Source: Terriglobia bacterium (lineage in GTDB: Bacteria > Acidobacteriota > Terriglobia > Bryobacterales > Bryobacteraceae). Taken from it: a DNA stretch of 54,429 nucleotides. A program made the translations under genes and the position numbers. The number at the start of each line of letters is the position of its first letter. Within the stretch, counting starts at the first letter, position 1. The notes under the pieces were generated by a model. The model searched no databases. It saw nothing but the letters and a program-made list of their open reading frames with translations, and had not been told where the DNA came from. This document shows positions 29,442 to 37,072 of this stretch, in pieces. The stretch is taken from NCBI GenBank assembly GCA_020073115.1, contig JAIQFU010000003.1:1-54429 (forward strand). The letters are read 5' to 3'.

Positions 29442-30860
29442 ATGGGTAAGCTACTGGAAGCGTTCGCGAACATTTTTCGCGTTCCGGATCTCCGCAAGCG
29501 GGTCCTGTTTACGCTGGGACTGCTGGCGGTGTATCGCCTGGGCGGTCATATCCCGACGCCGGGTATTAATATCACGAAGTGGGAGACGTTCTTTCAAAGT
29601 GCCTCCGGCTCGATCTTCGGGTTTTTCGACATGTTCGCCGGCGGCAACATCCGGCGGCTGACGATCTTCGCCCTGGGGATCATGCCGTACATTACGGCGT
29701 CGATCATCCTGCAGTTGATGACGGTGGTCGTCCCCACCCTGGAGAAACTTTCCAAGGAAGGCGAACTCGGCCGGCGCAAAATCACCCAGTGGACCCGCTA
29801 TCTGACCATCATTCTTTCCGTTCTGCAATCCCTGGGAATCGCGCGCGGCCTGATGTCGATGGGCGAGGGAATCGTCATCAACCCGGGCTGGGGCTTCACG
29901 ATGTTGACGGTGATCTCGCTGACCACGGGCACGGCCTTCATCATGTGGCTGGGCGAGCAGATCAGCGACCGCGGCATCGGAAACGGCATGTCCCTGATTA
30001 TCTTCACCGGAATCGTGGTCGGGCTGCCGAACGCCATCGCCAATATTTATAACAACATCTTCGTCACGCACGAATGGAACGCGTTTACGTTGATCGTGCT
30101 GCTGGCGGTGATGATCGCGGTAGTGGCCTTCATCGTCCTGGTGGAGCGCGGCGAGCGGCGCATCCCGGTGCAGTACGCCAAACGCGTGGTGGGGCGGAAG
30201 GTGATGGGCGGGCAGTCCACGCACATGCCTCTCAAAGTCAACGCCGGCGGCGTGATCCCGGTGATTTTCGCGTCGTCGATCCTGGCGTTTCCGTTGACGC
30301 TGCTGCAGGTGGCGTGGGTCAAGAACGTGCCCTGGCTGTACGCCACGCTGCGGTCGATCGCGCATTTCGAGCCGCTGTACTACGTCCTGTTCGTAGCCGG
30401 CATCATCTTCTTCTGCTTCTTCTACGTTTCGATTATTTTCAACCCCAACGAAGCGGCCGACAACATGCGGAAGTACGGCGGCTTCGTCCCGGGCATCCGG
30501 CCGGGGCGCAACACCGCCGATTACATGAACCAGATCCTGACGAAGATCACGGTGGTGGGCGGTATTTACCTTTCGATCCTCTGCATCATTCCCGATGTCA
30601 TGATGGGCGGCATCAAACTGAACCATCTGCCGCTGATCGGGGCCTGGATCGATAACACGCTCACCAGCGCGCACATGCGCTTCCTGTTGGATGGCCTGGG
30701 GGTGAGTTTTTATTTCGGCGGCACCTCGCTGCTGATCGTGGTGGGCGTGGCGATGGACACGATCAACCAGATCGAAGCCCAGCTCATCATGCGGCATTAC
30801 GAAGGATTCACTCCGCGGTCGGGCCGGATTCGCGGCCGGCGGAGCACGTTCGGCGGCTGA
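29442..30860 (+). CDS. secY: Preprotein translocase channel subunit SecY
   Basis: 472 residues with the expected ten transmembrane segments. Signatures are MGKLLEAFANIFRVPDLRKR at the N-terminus, FDMFAGGNIRRLTIFALGIMPYITASI (plug and TM2 region), TQWTRYLTIILS, and the cytoplasmic GERRIPVQYAKRVVG loop that contacts ribosomes and SecA. SecY forms the protein-export channel with SecE and SecG. It lies at its usual place between rplO and adk. Confidence 0.98.
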   Translation: MGKLLEAFANIFRVPDLRKRVLFTLGLLAVYRLGGHIPTPGINITKWETFFQSASGSIFGFFDMFAGGNIRRLTIFALGIMPYITASIILQLMTVVVPTLEKLSKEGELGRRKITQWTRYLTIILSVLQSLGIARGLMSMGEGIVINPGWGFTMLTVISLTTGTAFIMWLGEQISDRGIGNGMSLIIFTGIVVGLPNAIANIYNNIFVTHEWNAFTLIVLLAVMIAVVAFIVLVERGERRIPVQYAKRVVGRKVMGGQSTHMPLKVNAGGVIPVIFASSILAFPLTLLQVAWVKNVPWLYATLRSIAHFEPLYYVLFVAGIIFFCFFYVSIIFNPNEAADNMRKYGGFVPGIRPGRNTADYMNQILTKITVVGGIYLSILCIIPDVMMGGIKLNHLPLIGAWIDNTLTSAHMRFLLDGLGVSFYFGGTSLLIVVGVAMDTINQIEAQLIMRHYEGFTPRSGRIRGRRSTFGG

Positions 30861-30861
30861 T

Positions 30862-31515
30862 GTGAACGCGATCATCCTGCTGGGGGCGCCGGGTTCGGGC
30901 AAAGGGACTCAGGCCAGGCTGTTGGCGCAGCGCCTGGGGATCCCGCATGTTTCCACGGGCGACATGCTCCGGGAACGGCTTCGGCAGGGCGTCGGCGTGG
31001 GGACCGCAGTGGCGGGCGCCATGCTGGCGGGGGCGCTGGCGCCGGACGGCGTCGTGAACCGGCTGGTGGAGGAGCGCCTGAGCGAGCCCGACGCCGGCGG
31101 CGGGTTTGTTTTGGACGGCTACCCGCGAACGGGGGCGCAGGCCGAGAGCCTGCGAGAGTGGCTGCGGGTGCGCGGGGTAGGCGAGGTGGTGATTCATCTC
31201 GTCATTGATTACAATATAGTTATTGCCCGTCTGACGAGCCGCCGCCAGTGTCCCCGCTGCGGGAGGGTGTACAACCTGATTTCCCAGCCGCCGCGCCGCG
31301 ATGCGGTGTGCGATTCGGACGGCGAGAACCTGGTCACGCGGGAGGACGACGCGGAGCCGGTGATTCGGGAACGGCTGGAAGCCTACGGCCGGCAGACCAG
31401 CCCGGTGCTTGCCTGGTACCGGGATGCGGGGGCGCGAGTCGTGGATGTGGAGGCGGGCGACGGCTCGCCGGAAGAGGTTTTTGCCAGAGTCTGCCAGGCA
31501 ATGGGAGTCGGATGA
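30862..31515 (+). CDS. adk: Adenylate kinase with zinc-type LID
   Basis: 217 residues from a GTG start 1 bp after the secY stop codon. The P-loop is GAPGSGKGTQ (8-17), the AMP-binding region contains STGDMLRERL, and FVLDGYPRTGAQAE follows. The LID carries CPRCGRVYN and CDSDGENL, a Cys3-Asp zinc site as in Bacillus-type enzymes. It converts ATP plus AMP to two ADP. The stop overlaps the map start by 4 bp. Confidence 0.97.
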   Translation: MNAIILLGAPGSGKGTQARLLAQRLGIPHVSTGDMLRERLRQGVGVGTAVAGAMLAGALAPDGVVNRLVEERLSEPDAGGGFVLDGYPRTGAQAESLREWLRVRGVGEVVIHLVIDYNIVIARLTSRRQCPRCGRVYNLISQPPRRDAVCDSDGENLVTREDDAEPVIRERLEAYGRQTSPVLAWYRDAGARVVDVEAGDGSPEEVFARVCQAMGVG

Positions 31516-32282
31516 TCGTTCGAAAGACGGCCGCTGAACTGGAGAAAATGCGCCGGAGCGGTCTGTTGGTCTTCCAGATTCTTCAGAAACTGCGGGAGAT
31601 GGCGGCCGACGGCGTCAGCACGATGGACCTGGAAGTCGCCGCCGCGGAAATGATCGCCGGCGCCGGCGCGAAGCCGGCTTTTAAGGGATACTACGTCCCG
31701 GCGGCGGGCCAGGCGTATAAGTTCGTGTTGTGCACTTCGGTGAATGACGAGATCGTGCACGGGATGCCGAACCCGAAGCGGATCTTGAAGAAGGGCGACA
31801 TCGTCTCGATCGACACCGGGGTGAAGCTGGATGGGTATTACGGCGATTCTGCCATCACGGTCCCGATTGGGGCCATCGACGAGCAGACGGAAAAGCTTCT
31901 GCGGGTAACGAAAGAAGCCCTGGAGTTGGCGATCGACCGGGTGCGGAACGGGAACCGGCTTTTCGACGTGAGCGGTACGGTGGAAGAACACGTCACGTCC
32001 AACGGGTTCTCGGTGGTGCGGGAGTACGTGGGCCACGGCATCGGGACACAGTTGCACGAAGAGCCGCAGGTTCCGAACTACGTGGACCGGCGGAACGAAA
32101 ACCCGCGCCTGAAGCCGGGCATGGTTTTGGCTGTCGAGCCTATGGTCAATGCGGGCCGGCCGGAAGCGGTGGTGCGGCGCGACCGTTGGACGGCGGTGAC
32201 GAAGGACGGCTCCTGTAGCGCCCATTTCGAGCACTGCGTGGCGGTGACGGAGAACGGGCCGTGGGTGCTGACAAGACCGTAG
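31512..32282 (+). CDS. map: Methionine aminopeptidase, type I
   Basis: 256 residues. The pita-bread fold metal ligands are Asp in VSIDTGVKLDGYYGDSA (two), His in GHGIGTQLHEEP, Glu in VLAVEPMVN and Glu in HFEHCVAVTE. It removes the initiator Met from nascent proteins. The start is coupled to adk (ATGA). The 3' end overlaps the infA start by 22 bp, and its stop codon lies within the repeat word GTAGGTCCGGG. Confidence 0.97.
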   Translation: MIVRKTAAELEKMRRSGLLVFQILQKLREMAADGVSTMDLEVAAAEMIAGAGAKPAFKGYYVPAAGQAYKFVLCTSVNDEIVHGMPNPKRILKKGDIVSIDTGVKLDGYYGDSAITVPIGAIDEQTEKLLRVTKEALELAIDRVRNGNRLFDVSGTVEEHVTSNGFSVVREYVGHGIGTQLHEEPQVPNYVDRRNENPRLKPGMVLAVEPMVNAGRPEAVVRRDRWTAVTKDGSCSAHFEHCVAVTENGPWVLTRP

Positions 32283-32488
32283 GTCCGGGGGCCAGGGTTG
32301 AGGCCACGGTGGTAGAAGAGAGGCCGCGGTTGGTTTTTGAGGTTGTACTGCCGACGCAGCAAAGAGTTTTGGCCCATTTGGTGGGCGTAGTGAAAAGGAA
32401 TTTTGTAAGGCTGGTTCCGGGCGACCGGGTCGAGGTGGAATTGAGTCCGCACGACCCGACGCGGGGCAGAATTACGAGGAAGCTGTAG
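32261..32488 (+). CDS. infA: Translation initiation factor IF-1
   Basis: 75 residues of OB-fold. VEATVVEERPRLVFEVVLPTQQRVLAHLVG is followed by the highly conserved KRNFVRLVPGDRVEVELSPHDPTRGRITRKL. IF-1 blocks the A site during initiation. The only start codon consistent with the family length is the GTG at 32261, inside map. The first ~11 residues (MGADKTVGPGAR) are unlike the usual MAKED-type leader and are partly encoded by a repeat word, so the N-terminus is less certain. Confidence 0.9.
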   Translation: MGADKTVGPGARVEATVVEERPRLVFEVVLPTQQRVLAHLVGVVKRNFVRLVPGDRVEVELSPHDPTRGRITRKL

Positions 32489-32496
32489 GCAGGGAG

Positions 32497-32566
32497 TGCG
32501 GGAATCCCCGGCCCCTGGCCCGCGGCCCCCGGCCCCCTGATTTGGGACCCCGGCCGCCGCGGAGAT
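32497..32566. repeat. GGCCCC-rich low-complexity palindrome, infA-rpmJ gap
   Basis: A run of CCCCGGCCCCTGGCCCGCGG, CCCCCGGCCCCC and GGGACCCCGGCCGCC words fills the gap and can fold on itself. A similar stretch (CTGGGGGCCGGGGATCGGG) lies at 40043-40061 after another gene. The rpmJ Shine-Dalgarno region (GGAGATAAAGGC) follows. Confidence 0.5.
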
Positions 32567-32572
32567 AAAGGC

Positions 32573-32686
32573 ATGAAGGTACGAGCGTCCGTCAAGAAGA
32601 TTTGCGACAAATGCAAGGTGATCCACCGCGAGGGCGTGGTGCGGGTCATCTGCGTCAACCCGAAACACAAACAGAGGCAGGGATAG
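32573..32686 (+). CDS. rpmJ: 50S ribosomal protein L36
   Basis: A 37-residue protein. It reads [20 protein letters not shown] and [17 protein letters not shown]. The CX2C...C...H zinc ligands are all present (Cys11, Cys14, Cys27, His32), so this is the zinc-binding form. It lies between infA and rpsM as in most bacteria. The start is preceded by GGAGATAAAGGC. Confidence 0.97.
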   Translation: MKVRASVKKICDKCKVIHREGVVRVICVNPKHKQRQG

Positions 32687-32690
32687 ACTT

Positions 32691-33077
32691 ATGGCACGTA
32701 TTGCCGGCGTAGATCTGCCGCCCGCGAAGAGGGCCGAGATCGGGCTCACCTATATTTACGGCATTGGCCGAACCCGTTCGCGCTCGCTCCTTTACCGGGC
32801 CGGTATCGATTTCGACAAGAAAGTCCGGGATCTCAACGAGGACGAAGTCAACCGCGTCCGCCAGATTTTGGAGGAAGAGGGCGCCGTGGAAGGCGATCTC
32901 CGCAAGGAGATCTCGATGAACATCAAGCGTCACATCGAGATGGGGTCCTACCGGGGGCTGCGGCACCGCCGCGGGCTGCCGGTGCGCGGCCAGCGGACGC
33001 ACACCAACGCCCGTACGCGCAAAGGACCGCGCCGCGGAACGGTTGCGAACAAGAAGAAGTCGGCGGCCAAGACATAA
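32691..33077 (+). CDS. rpsM: 30S ribosomal protein S13
   Basis: 128 residues. [30 protein letters not shown], the [15 protein letters not shown] region and the C-terminal [25 protein letters not shown] are standard. S13 bridges to the 50S subunit and contacts P-site tRNA. It starts 4 bp after rpmJ. Confidence 0.98.
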   Translation: MARIAGVDLPPAKRAEIGLTYIYGIGRTRSRSLLYRAGIDFDKKVRDLNEDEVNRVRQILEEEGAVEGDLRKEISMNIKRHIEMGSYRGLRHRRGLPVRGQRTHTNARTRKGPRRGTVANKKKSAAKT

Positions 33078-33080
33078 GGC

Positions 33081-33151
33081 AGTCGTTAGTCGCTAGTCGT
33101 TAGTCGCTAGTTTCCCACGGGGAGCCGGCCTTTACTAACGACTATCGACTG
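33081..33151. repeat. TCGTTAGTCGCTAGT palindromic repeat, rpsM-rpsK gap
   Basis: Tandem words AGTCGTTAGTCGCT and AGTCGTTAGTCGCTAGT on the left face ACTAACGACTATCGACT on the right across a ~22-bp centre. This is a fourth word family with the same left/right reverse-complement logic. A normal TTAGGAGATTT follows for rpsK. Confidence 0.78.
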
Positions 33152-33165
33152 GATTTAGGAGATTT

Positions 33166-33573
33166 ATGGCGAAGGCGCCTGCAAAGACCACCAAGAAGAA
33201 GAGTTTCAAGAAGAAGGAAAAGCGCATCGTCCATACGGGCGTCGTGCATATCCAGGCCACGTTCAACAACACGATCGTGACCATCGCGGACCCGGAAGGG
33301 AACACCATCGCGTGGTCCAGCGCCGGCTCGCTCGGATTCCGCGGGTCGCGCAAGGGCACGCCATTCGCCGCGCAACAGGCGGCGCTGACGGCGGCCAACA
33401 AGGCCAACGAAAGCGGCTTGCGCATAGTGGAAGTGCGGGTGAGCGGCCCGGGTTCCGGCCGGGAATCGGCGGTGCGCGCCCTTTCGACGGCGGGCATCGA
33501 AGTGCGCGCGATCAAGGATGTGACGCCGATCCCGCACAACGGCTGCCGGCCACCGAAAAAACGGAGAGTTTAA
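33166..33573 (+). CDS. rpsK: 30S ribosomal protein S11
   Basis: 135 residues, with [49 protein letters not shown] and the C-terminal [19 protein letters not shown]11 forms part of the E-site platform. The lysine-rich N-terminal extension ([15 protein letters not shown]) is within the normal range. Its start follows AGGAGATTT. Confidence 0.98.
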   Translation: MAKAPAKTTKKKSFKKKEKRIVHTGVVHIQATFNNTIVTIADPEGNTIAWSSAGSLGFRGSRKGTPFAAQQAALTAANKANESGLRIVEVRVSGPGSGRESAVRALSTAGIEVRAIKDVTPIPHNGCRPPKKRRV

Positions 33574-33579
33574 AGAAAG

Positions 33580-33645
33580 GAATCAGGAGTCGGAACTCAG
33601 GAGTCGCGGCGCTTTGCCCTCCTGGCTCCTGGCTCCTGGTTGAAG
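33580..33645. repeat. CAGGAGTC-family palindromic repeat, rpsK-rpsD gap
   Basis: The left words are GGAATCAGGAGTCGGAACTC and AGGAGTCGCGG. The right words are CCTCCTGGCTCCTGGCTCCT. It is the same family as 26772-26872. About 65 bp of unrelated sequence and a strong AAGGAGAGAG follow before rpsD. Confidence 0.65.
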
Positions 33646-33710
33646 CGGGACGACAGCCTGCCATCGGCCGTAAACCGCACCTGAGCGAAGAAAGGTAAGG
33701 AGAGAGAAAC

Positions 33711-34343
33711 TTGGCAAGATATATCGGCCCGGTCTGCCGGCAATGCCGGCGCGAGGGCATGAAACTCTTTTTGAAGGGCGAGCGCTGCCACAGCGAGAAA
33801 TGCGCCATCGAACGGCGCAACTTCGTACCCGGGCAGCACGGTAAAGACCGCAAAGCCAAGATCGTCGGCTACGGTCTCCAGCTTCGCGAAAAGCAGAAGG
33901 TCCGCCGCATCTACGGCGTCCTGGAGCGGCAGTTCCGCAACACCTACGAGAAGGCCGCGCAGGCCAAAGGCATTACGGGCGAGAACCTGATGGGCGCCCT
34001 GGAGCGCCGTCTCGACAGCGTCATCTATCGAATGGGATTCGGCACCAGCCGCGCCCAGTCGCGCCAGATCGTGCGCCACGGCCACATTCAGGTCAACGGC
34101 CGCAAGGTGAACATCCCCTCCTTCCAGGTGAAGATCGGCGACGAAATCGCCGTCCGCGAGACGAGCAAGAACAATCCCACGATTCTGGCCGCCCGCGACG
34201 CCACGGCGCACGCACCCGCGCCCAACTGGATCGACGTGGACCGCGAGGCCTTGAAAGGACGTGTTCAGGCCCTGCCCAAGCGCGACGAGTTGGTGCAGAT
34301 TCAGTTAAACGAGCAGCTGATTGTGGAGCTGTACTCGAAGTAA
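33711..34343 (+). CDS. rpsD: 30S ribosomal protein S4, zinc type
   Basis: 210 residues from a TTG start preceded by AAGGAGAGAGAAAC. The zinc motif [23 protein letters not shown] is present, followed by [11 protein letters not shown] and an S4 RNA-binding domain ([34 protein letters not shown]). S4 is a primary 16S rRNA binder. In E. coli it represses the alpha operon. The TTG start is the only one matching the family N-terminus MARYIGP. Confidence 0.97.
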   Translation: MARYIGPVCRQCRREGMKLFLKGERCHSEKCAIERRNFVPGQHGKDRKAKIVGYGLQLREKQKVRRIYGVLERQFRNTYEKAAQAKGITGENLMGALERRLDSVIYRMGFGTSRAQSRQIVRHGHIQVNGRKVNIPSFQVKIGDEIAVRETSKNNPTILAARDATAHAPAPNWIDVDREALKGRVQALPKRDELVQIQLNEQLIVELYSK

Positions 34344-34348
34344 GAGCA

Positions 34349-34428
34349 GCCATCAGCCGTCAGCTGTCAGCCTTCAGCATCCCGCGGCCTAATTGAAGCT
34401 GATAGCTGAAAGCTGATGGCTGAGAGCT
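34349..34428. repeat. AGCTGA-family palindromic repeat, rpsD-rpoA gap
   Basis: The left arm is GCCATCAGCCGTCAGCTGTC and AGCCTTCAGC. The right arm is GAAGCTGATAGCTGAAAGCT and GATGGCTGAGAGCTTG. It contains an ATG (34416) in frame with rpoA. A separate AGAGAGG follows, so the true rpoA start is downstream. Confidence 0.8.
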
Positions 34429-34445
34429 TGTTTAGAGAGGTTTCT

Positions 34446-35489
34446 ATGTTCAAGGGCTTTCAAAAACCCAAACGATTGGTCGCCAATACCGAGACGTTGA
34501 CGGAGCGGTATGGCATGTTTACGGCGCAGCCGTTCCAGCGCGGCTTCGGCACGACGGTCGGCAACAGCCTGCGGCGCGTGCTGCTGAGCTCGATTGAAGG
34601 CGCGGCGATTACCGCCGTGCGCATCGAAGGCGTGGAGCACGAGTTCAGCCCTATTCCCGGGGTGGTCGAGGACGCCACCGACATCATCCTGAACCTGAAG
34701 CAGATTCCATTCAAGATCATGGGAGAAGGCGTTAAGACTGTCCGTCTCAACGTAGAGACTCCCGGCGATGTGCGCAGCGGCCAGATCGAGACCGATGCGG
34801 ACGTGGAAGTACTCGACCGCGACGTGCACGTGGCCACGGTCAGCGAGGGCGGCAAGCTCAGCATCGAGATGCGGCTGAAGACCGGGCGCGGCTACGTCAG
34901 CGCCGATAAGAACTTCGACGAGGATCTTGCGCTGGGCTACATCCCCATCGACTCGGTGCACTCCCCGGTGCGCAAGGTGAACTTCGCGGTGGAGGCGGCG
35001 CGCCTGGGGCAGATGACCGACTATGACAAGCTGACCCTGGAGGTCTGGACCAACGGCGCCGTGTCGCCGCAGGACGCCATCGGCTACGCGGCCAAGCTGC
35101 TGAAAGATCACATGTCGATCTTCATCAACTTCGAGGAAGTGCCGGAGCAGGCGGAAGAGATCTCCGAGCGCGGCATCGACAAGATGAACGAGGTGCTGAA
35201 CCGTTCCGTGGAGGAACTGGAGCTGAGCGTCCGTTCGTACAACTGCCTCAAGAACGCCAATATCCAGACCATCGGCGAACTGGTGCAGAAGACCGAGGCG
35301 GAGATGCTTCGGACGAAGAATTTCGGCCGCAAGTCGCTGAACGAAATCAAAGAGATTCTGGCGAACATGGGGCTGTCGTTAGGGATGCGGATCGACGCCC
35401 ATGGGCGCCTGATCGCGCCGCCGGCGCAGCCGCCGGGTACGGTGGAAGAAATCGAAGAGGAAGGCCCGCAGGACCAGATCGGGGGATAG
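34446..35489 (+). CDS. rpoA: RNA polymerase alpha subunit
   Basis: 347 residues from the ATG at 34446, preceded by AGAGAGGTTTCT. An earlier in-frame ATG at 34416 lies in repeat DNA and would add 10 residues. The N-terminal dimerisation domain has [26 protein letters not shown]. The alpha-CTD has [47 protein letters not shown], including the Arg that contacts UP elements and activators. The acidic C-terminal tail is slightly long. Confidence 0.98.
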   Translation: MFKGFQKPKRLVANTETLTERYGMFTAQPFQRGFGTTVGNSLRRVLLSSIEGAAITAVRIEGVEHEFSPIPGVVEDATDIILNLKQIPFKIMGEGVKTVRLNVETPGDVRSGQIETDADVEVLDRDVHVATVSEGGKLSIEMRLKTGRGYVSADKNFDEDLALGYIPIDSVHSPVRKVNFAVEAARLGQMTDYDKLTLEVWTNGAVSPQDAIGYAAKLLKDHMSIFINFEEVPEQAEEISERGIDKMNEVLNRSVEELELSVRSYNCLKNANIQTIGELVQKTEAEMLRTKNFGRKSLNEIKEILANMGLSLGMRIDAHGRLIAPPAQPPGTVEEIEEEGPQDQIGG

Positions 35490-35492
35490 CTG

Positions 35493-35954
35493 ATGAGACA
35501 CAAGGTTGCCGGTTTTAAATTGAAACGGCCGGTGGATAGCCGGAACGCGCTCCTGCGAAACCTCACGACGAGCGTGATCCTGCAGGAGCGCGTGATCACC
35601 ACGACGCCGAAGGCCAAGGCTGTCCGCCCGCTGGTGGAGAAGATGGTCACGCTGGCCAAGAAGGACACGCTGCACACGCGGCGCCAGGCGGCGGCCTTTC
35701 TGAAGACGCCCGCCTCGGTGAAGAAGCTGTTCGAGACCATTGGCCCGAAGCTGGGCCAGCGCAACGGCGGCTACACGCGCGTGACGCGCCTGGGACCGCG
35801 CAAGGGCGACGGTGCGGAATTGGCGATGATCGAAATTGTCGGTTCCGAGCTGGTGAAGCGCGCCGCGGAGCGGGCGAAGCGGAAGGAAGAGCGCTTGAAG
35901 GCGCAGCGCGAAGGCCGCGAACTGGAAGAAGGGGAAGGGAAAGAAGAGAAGTAG
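35493..35954 (+). CDS. rplQ: 50S ribosomal protein L17
   Basis: 153 residues. [29 protein letters not shown] is the family N-terminus, with [26 protein letters not shown] following. The Lys/Glu-rich C-terminal tail ([28 protein letters not shown]) is longer than in E. coli (127 residues) and probably helical. It is the last gene of the operon, and a long hairpin follows 7 bp after the stop codon. Confidence 0.98.
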   Translation: MRHKVAGFKLKRPVDSRNALLRNLTTSVILQERVITTTPKAKAVRPLVEKMVTLAKKDTLHTRRQAAAFLKTPASVKKLFETIGPKLGQRNGGYTRVTRLGPRKGDGAELAMIEIVGSELVKRAAERAKRKEERLKAQREGRELEEGEGKEEK

Positions 35955-35961
35955 CGCAAGT

Positions 35962-36031
35962 GGCGCACGCTTACAGCGCGCCGTCGTGGCCTTCAGCCCA
36001 CGATCAGCGCCGGCGCGCTGAAGCGTGCGCC
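35962..36031. terminator. Long hairpin ending the ribosomal operon
   Basis: The left arm GGCGCACGCTT-A-CAGCGCGCC pairs with the right arm GGCGCGCTGAAGCGTGCGCC over 20 bp with one bulged A. A further CGTGG/CCACG pair lies inside. It lies between convergent rplQ and the aldo/keto reductase gene, so it can serve both. There is no T tract, and the composition and bulge resemble a dispersed palindromic repeat as much as a classical terminator. Confidence 0.75.
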
Positions 36032-36034
36032 CCA

Positions 36035-36997
36035 TCACTCGTAGAAGTTTCTGTCCCAGGCGTGATGCTTCAGCATTGCCAGCATCTCCGCCGGCAGGGC
36101 GCCTCGATCGGACGCCCCCGCGTTCGATTCCGCGTGGCGCACGGTCCGCATTCCCGGAATGACGCTCGATACGGCGGGGTGCGACAGGCAAAACCGCAGC
36201 GCCGTCTCCGGAAGGTCCGCTCCCTCCAGGTCTCTCTCCAGCGCCTTCACGTGTTCCACCACTTGTTTCTTCCGATCTCCCCGGAAGTACCACTCCCTGA
36301 AATCGCCGGCGGGGAACGCCGTCTGTTCGGTTATCTTTCCCGACAGCCCGCCTTCGTCCAGGGGAACTCGCGCCAGTACCCCGATCTTCTCCCGCATACA
36401 GAGCGGGAACAGGTTCGCCTCGGGAGCTTGGTCAAAAACGTTGTAGATCACCTGCACGGCGTCGATGAGGCCCGTCCGGATCACCTCCAGGCCGGAATCC
36501 GGGTCGTGTTCGGATAAGGAAACGCCGAACGCGCGGACCTTGCCCGAGTTCCTGAGGTCCTCGAACGCGCGGCGCCACTCCTCCCTTCCGGTCCACTCGT
36601 CGTTCCACACGTGCAGTTGGAGGAGGTCGATCCTCTCCAGCCCCAGGTTGCGCAGGCTCTCTTCCGCCGAGCGCATGAGGTAATCGTACGGGAAGACCTG
36701 CTCGATCCCCACGCCCGGGCGCGCGGGCCAGAGGCGGTTGCGGGGTGGAACTTTGGTGGCCACGAAGATGGCGCGTCCGGCGGCGCGGACGATCTGACCG
36801 ACCAGGCGTTCGCTATGGCCGTCCCCGTAGGCCAACGCGGTGTCGATGAGGTTCACGCCCAATTCGATGGCGCGCCGTAGCGCCGCCCCGGACTCGTCAT
36901 CGTTTCCCCCGAGCCACTGCTTGCCGCCAATGCCCCAGGCGCCGTAGCCGATCTCGCTGACTTCTAAGTTGGTCCTGCCGAGTTCGCGGTAGTTCAT
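36035..36997 (-). CDS. Aldo/keto reductase
   Basis: 320 residues. The catalytic tetrad is visible as Asp and Tyr in NLIDTALAYGDGHSE, Lys in FVATKVPPRN and His in DLLQLHVWNDEW. The NADPH-binding end has SSVIPGMRTVRHAESN. It reduces a carbonyl substrate that cannot be named, and the similarity is to the YajO/IolS-like group. It is convergent with rplQ and shares its terminator hairpin. It is followed on the same strand, after a repeat-filled 75-bp gap from the NHL gene, by no closely spaced partner, so it is probably transcribed alone. Confidence 0.92.
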   Translation of the reverse strand: MNYRELGRTNLEVSEIGYGAWGIGGKQWLGGNDDESGAALRRAIELGVNLIDTALAYGDGHSERLVGQIVRAAGRAIFVATKVPPRNRLWPARPGVGIEQVFPYDYLMRSAEESLRNLGLERIDLLQLHVWNDEWTGREEWRRAFEDLRNSGKVRAFGVSLSEHDPDSGLEVIRTGLIDAVQVIYNVFDQAPEANLFPLCMREKIGVLARVPLDEGGLSGKITEQTAFPAGDFREWYFRGDRKKQVVEHVKALERDLEGADLPETALRFCLSHPAVSSVIPGMRTVRHAESNAGASDRGALPAEMLAMLKHHAWDRNFYE

Positions 36998-36998
36998 A

Positions 36999-37070
36999 AA
37001 CTATCAGCTCTCAGCTATCAGCCGCCAGCCAGTTGATAGCCGATAGCCGATAGCTGACCGCTGATCGCTC
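36999..37070. repeat. AGCTGA-family palindromic repeat, outside the operon
   Basis: The left words are ACTATCAGCTCTCAGCTATC and AGCCGCCAGCC. The right words are GATAGCCGATAGCCGATAGC and TGACCGCTGATCGC. It is the same family as in the ribosomal operon, here between two minus-strand genes and immediately upstream of the aldo/keto reductase start codon. Confidence 0.75.
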
Positions 37071-37072
37071 GT

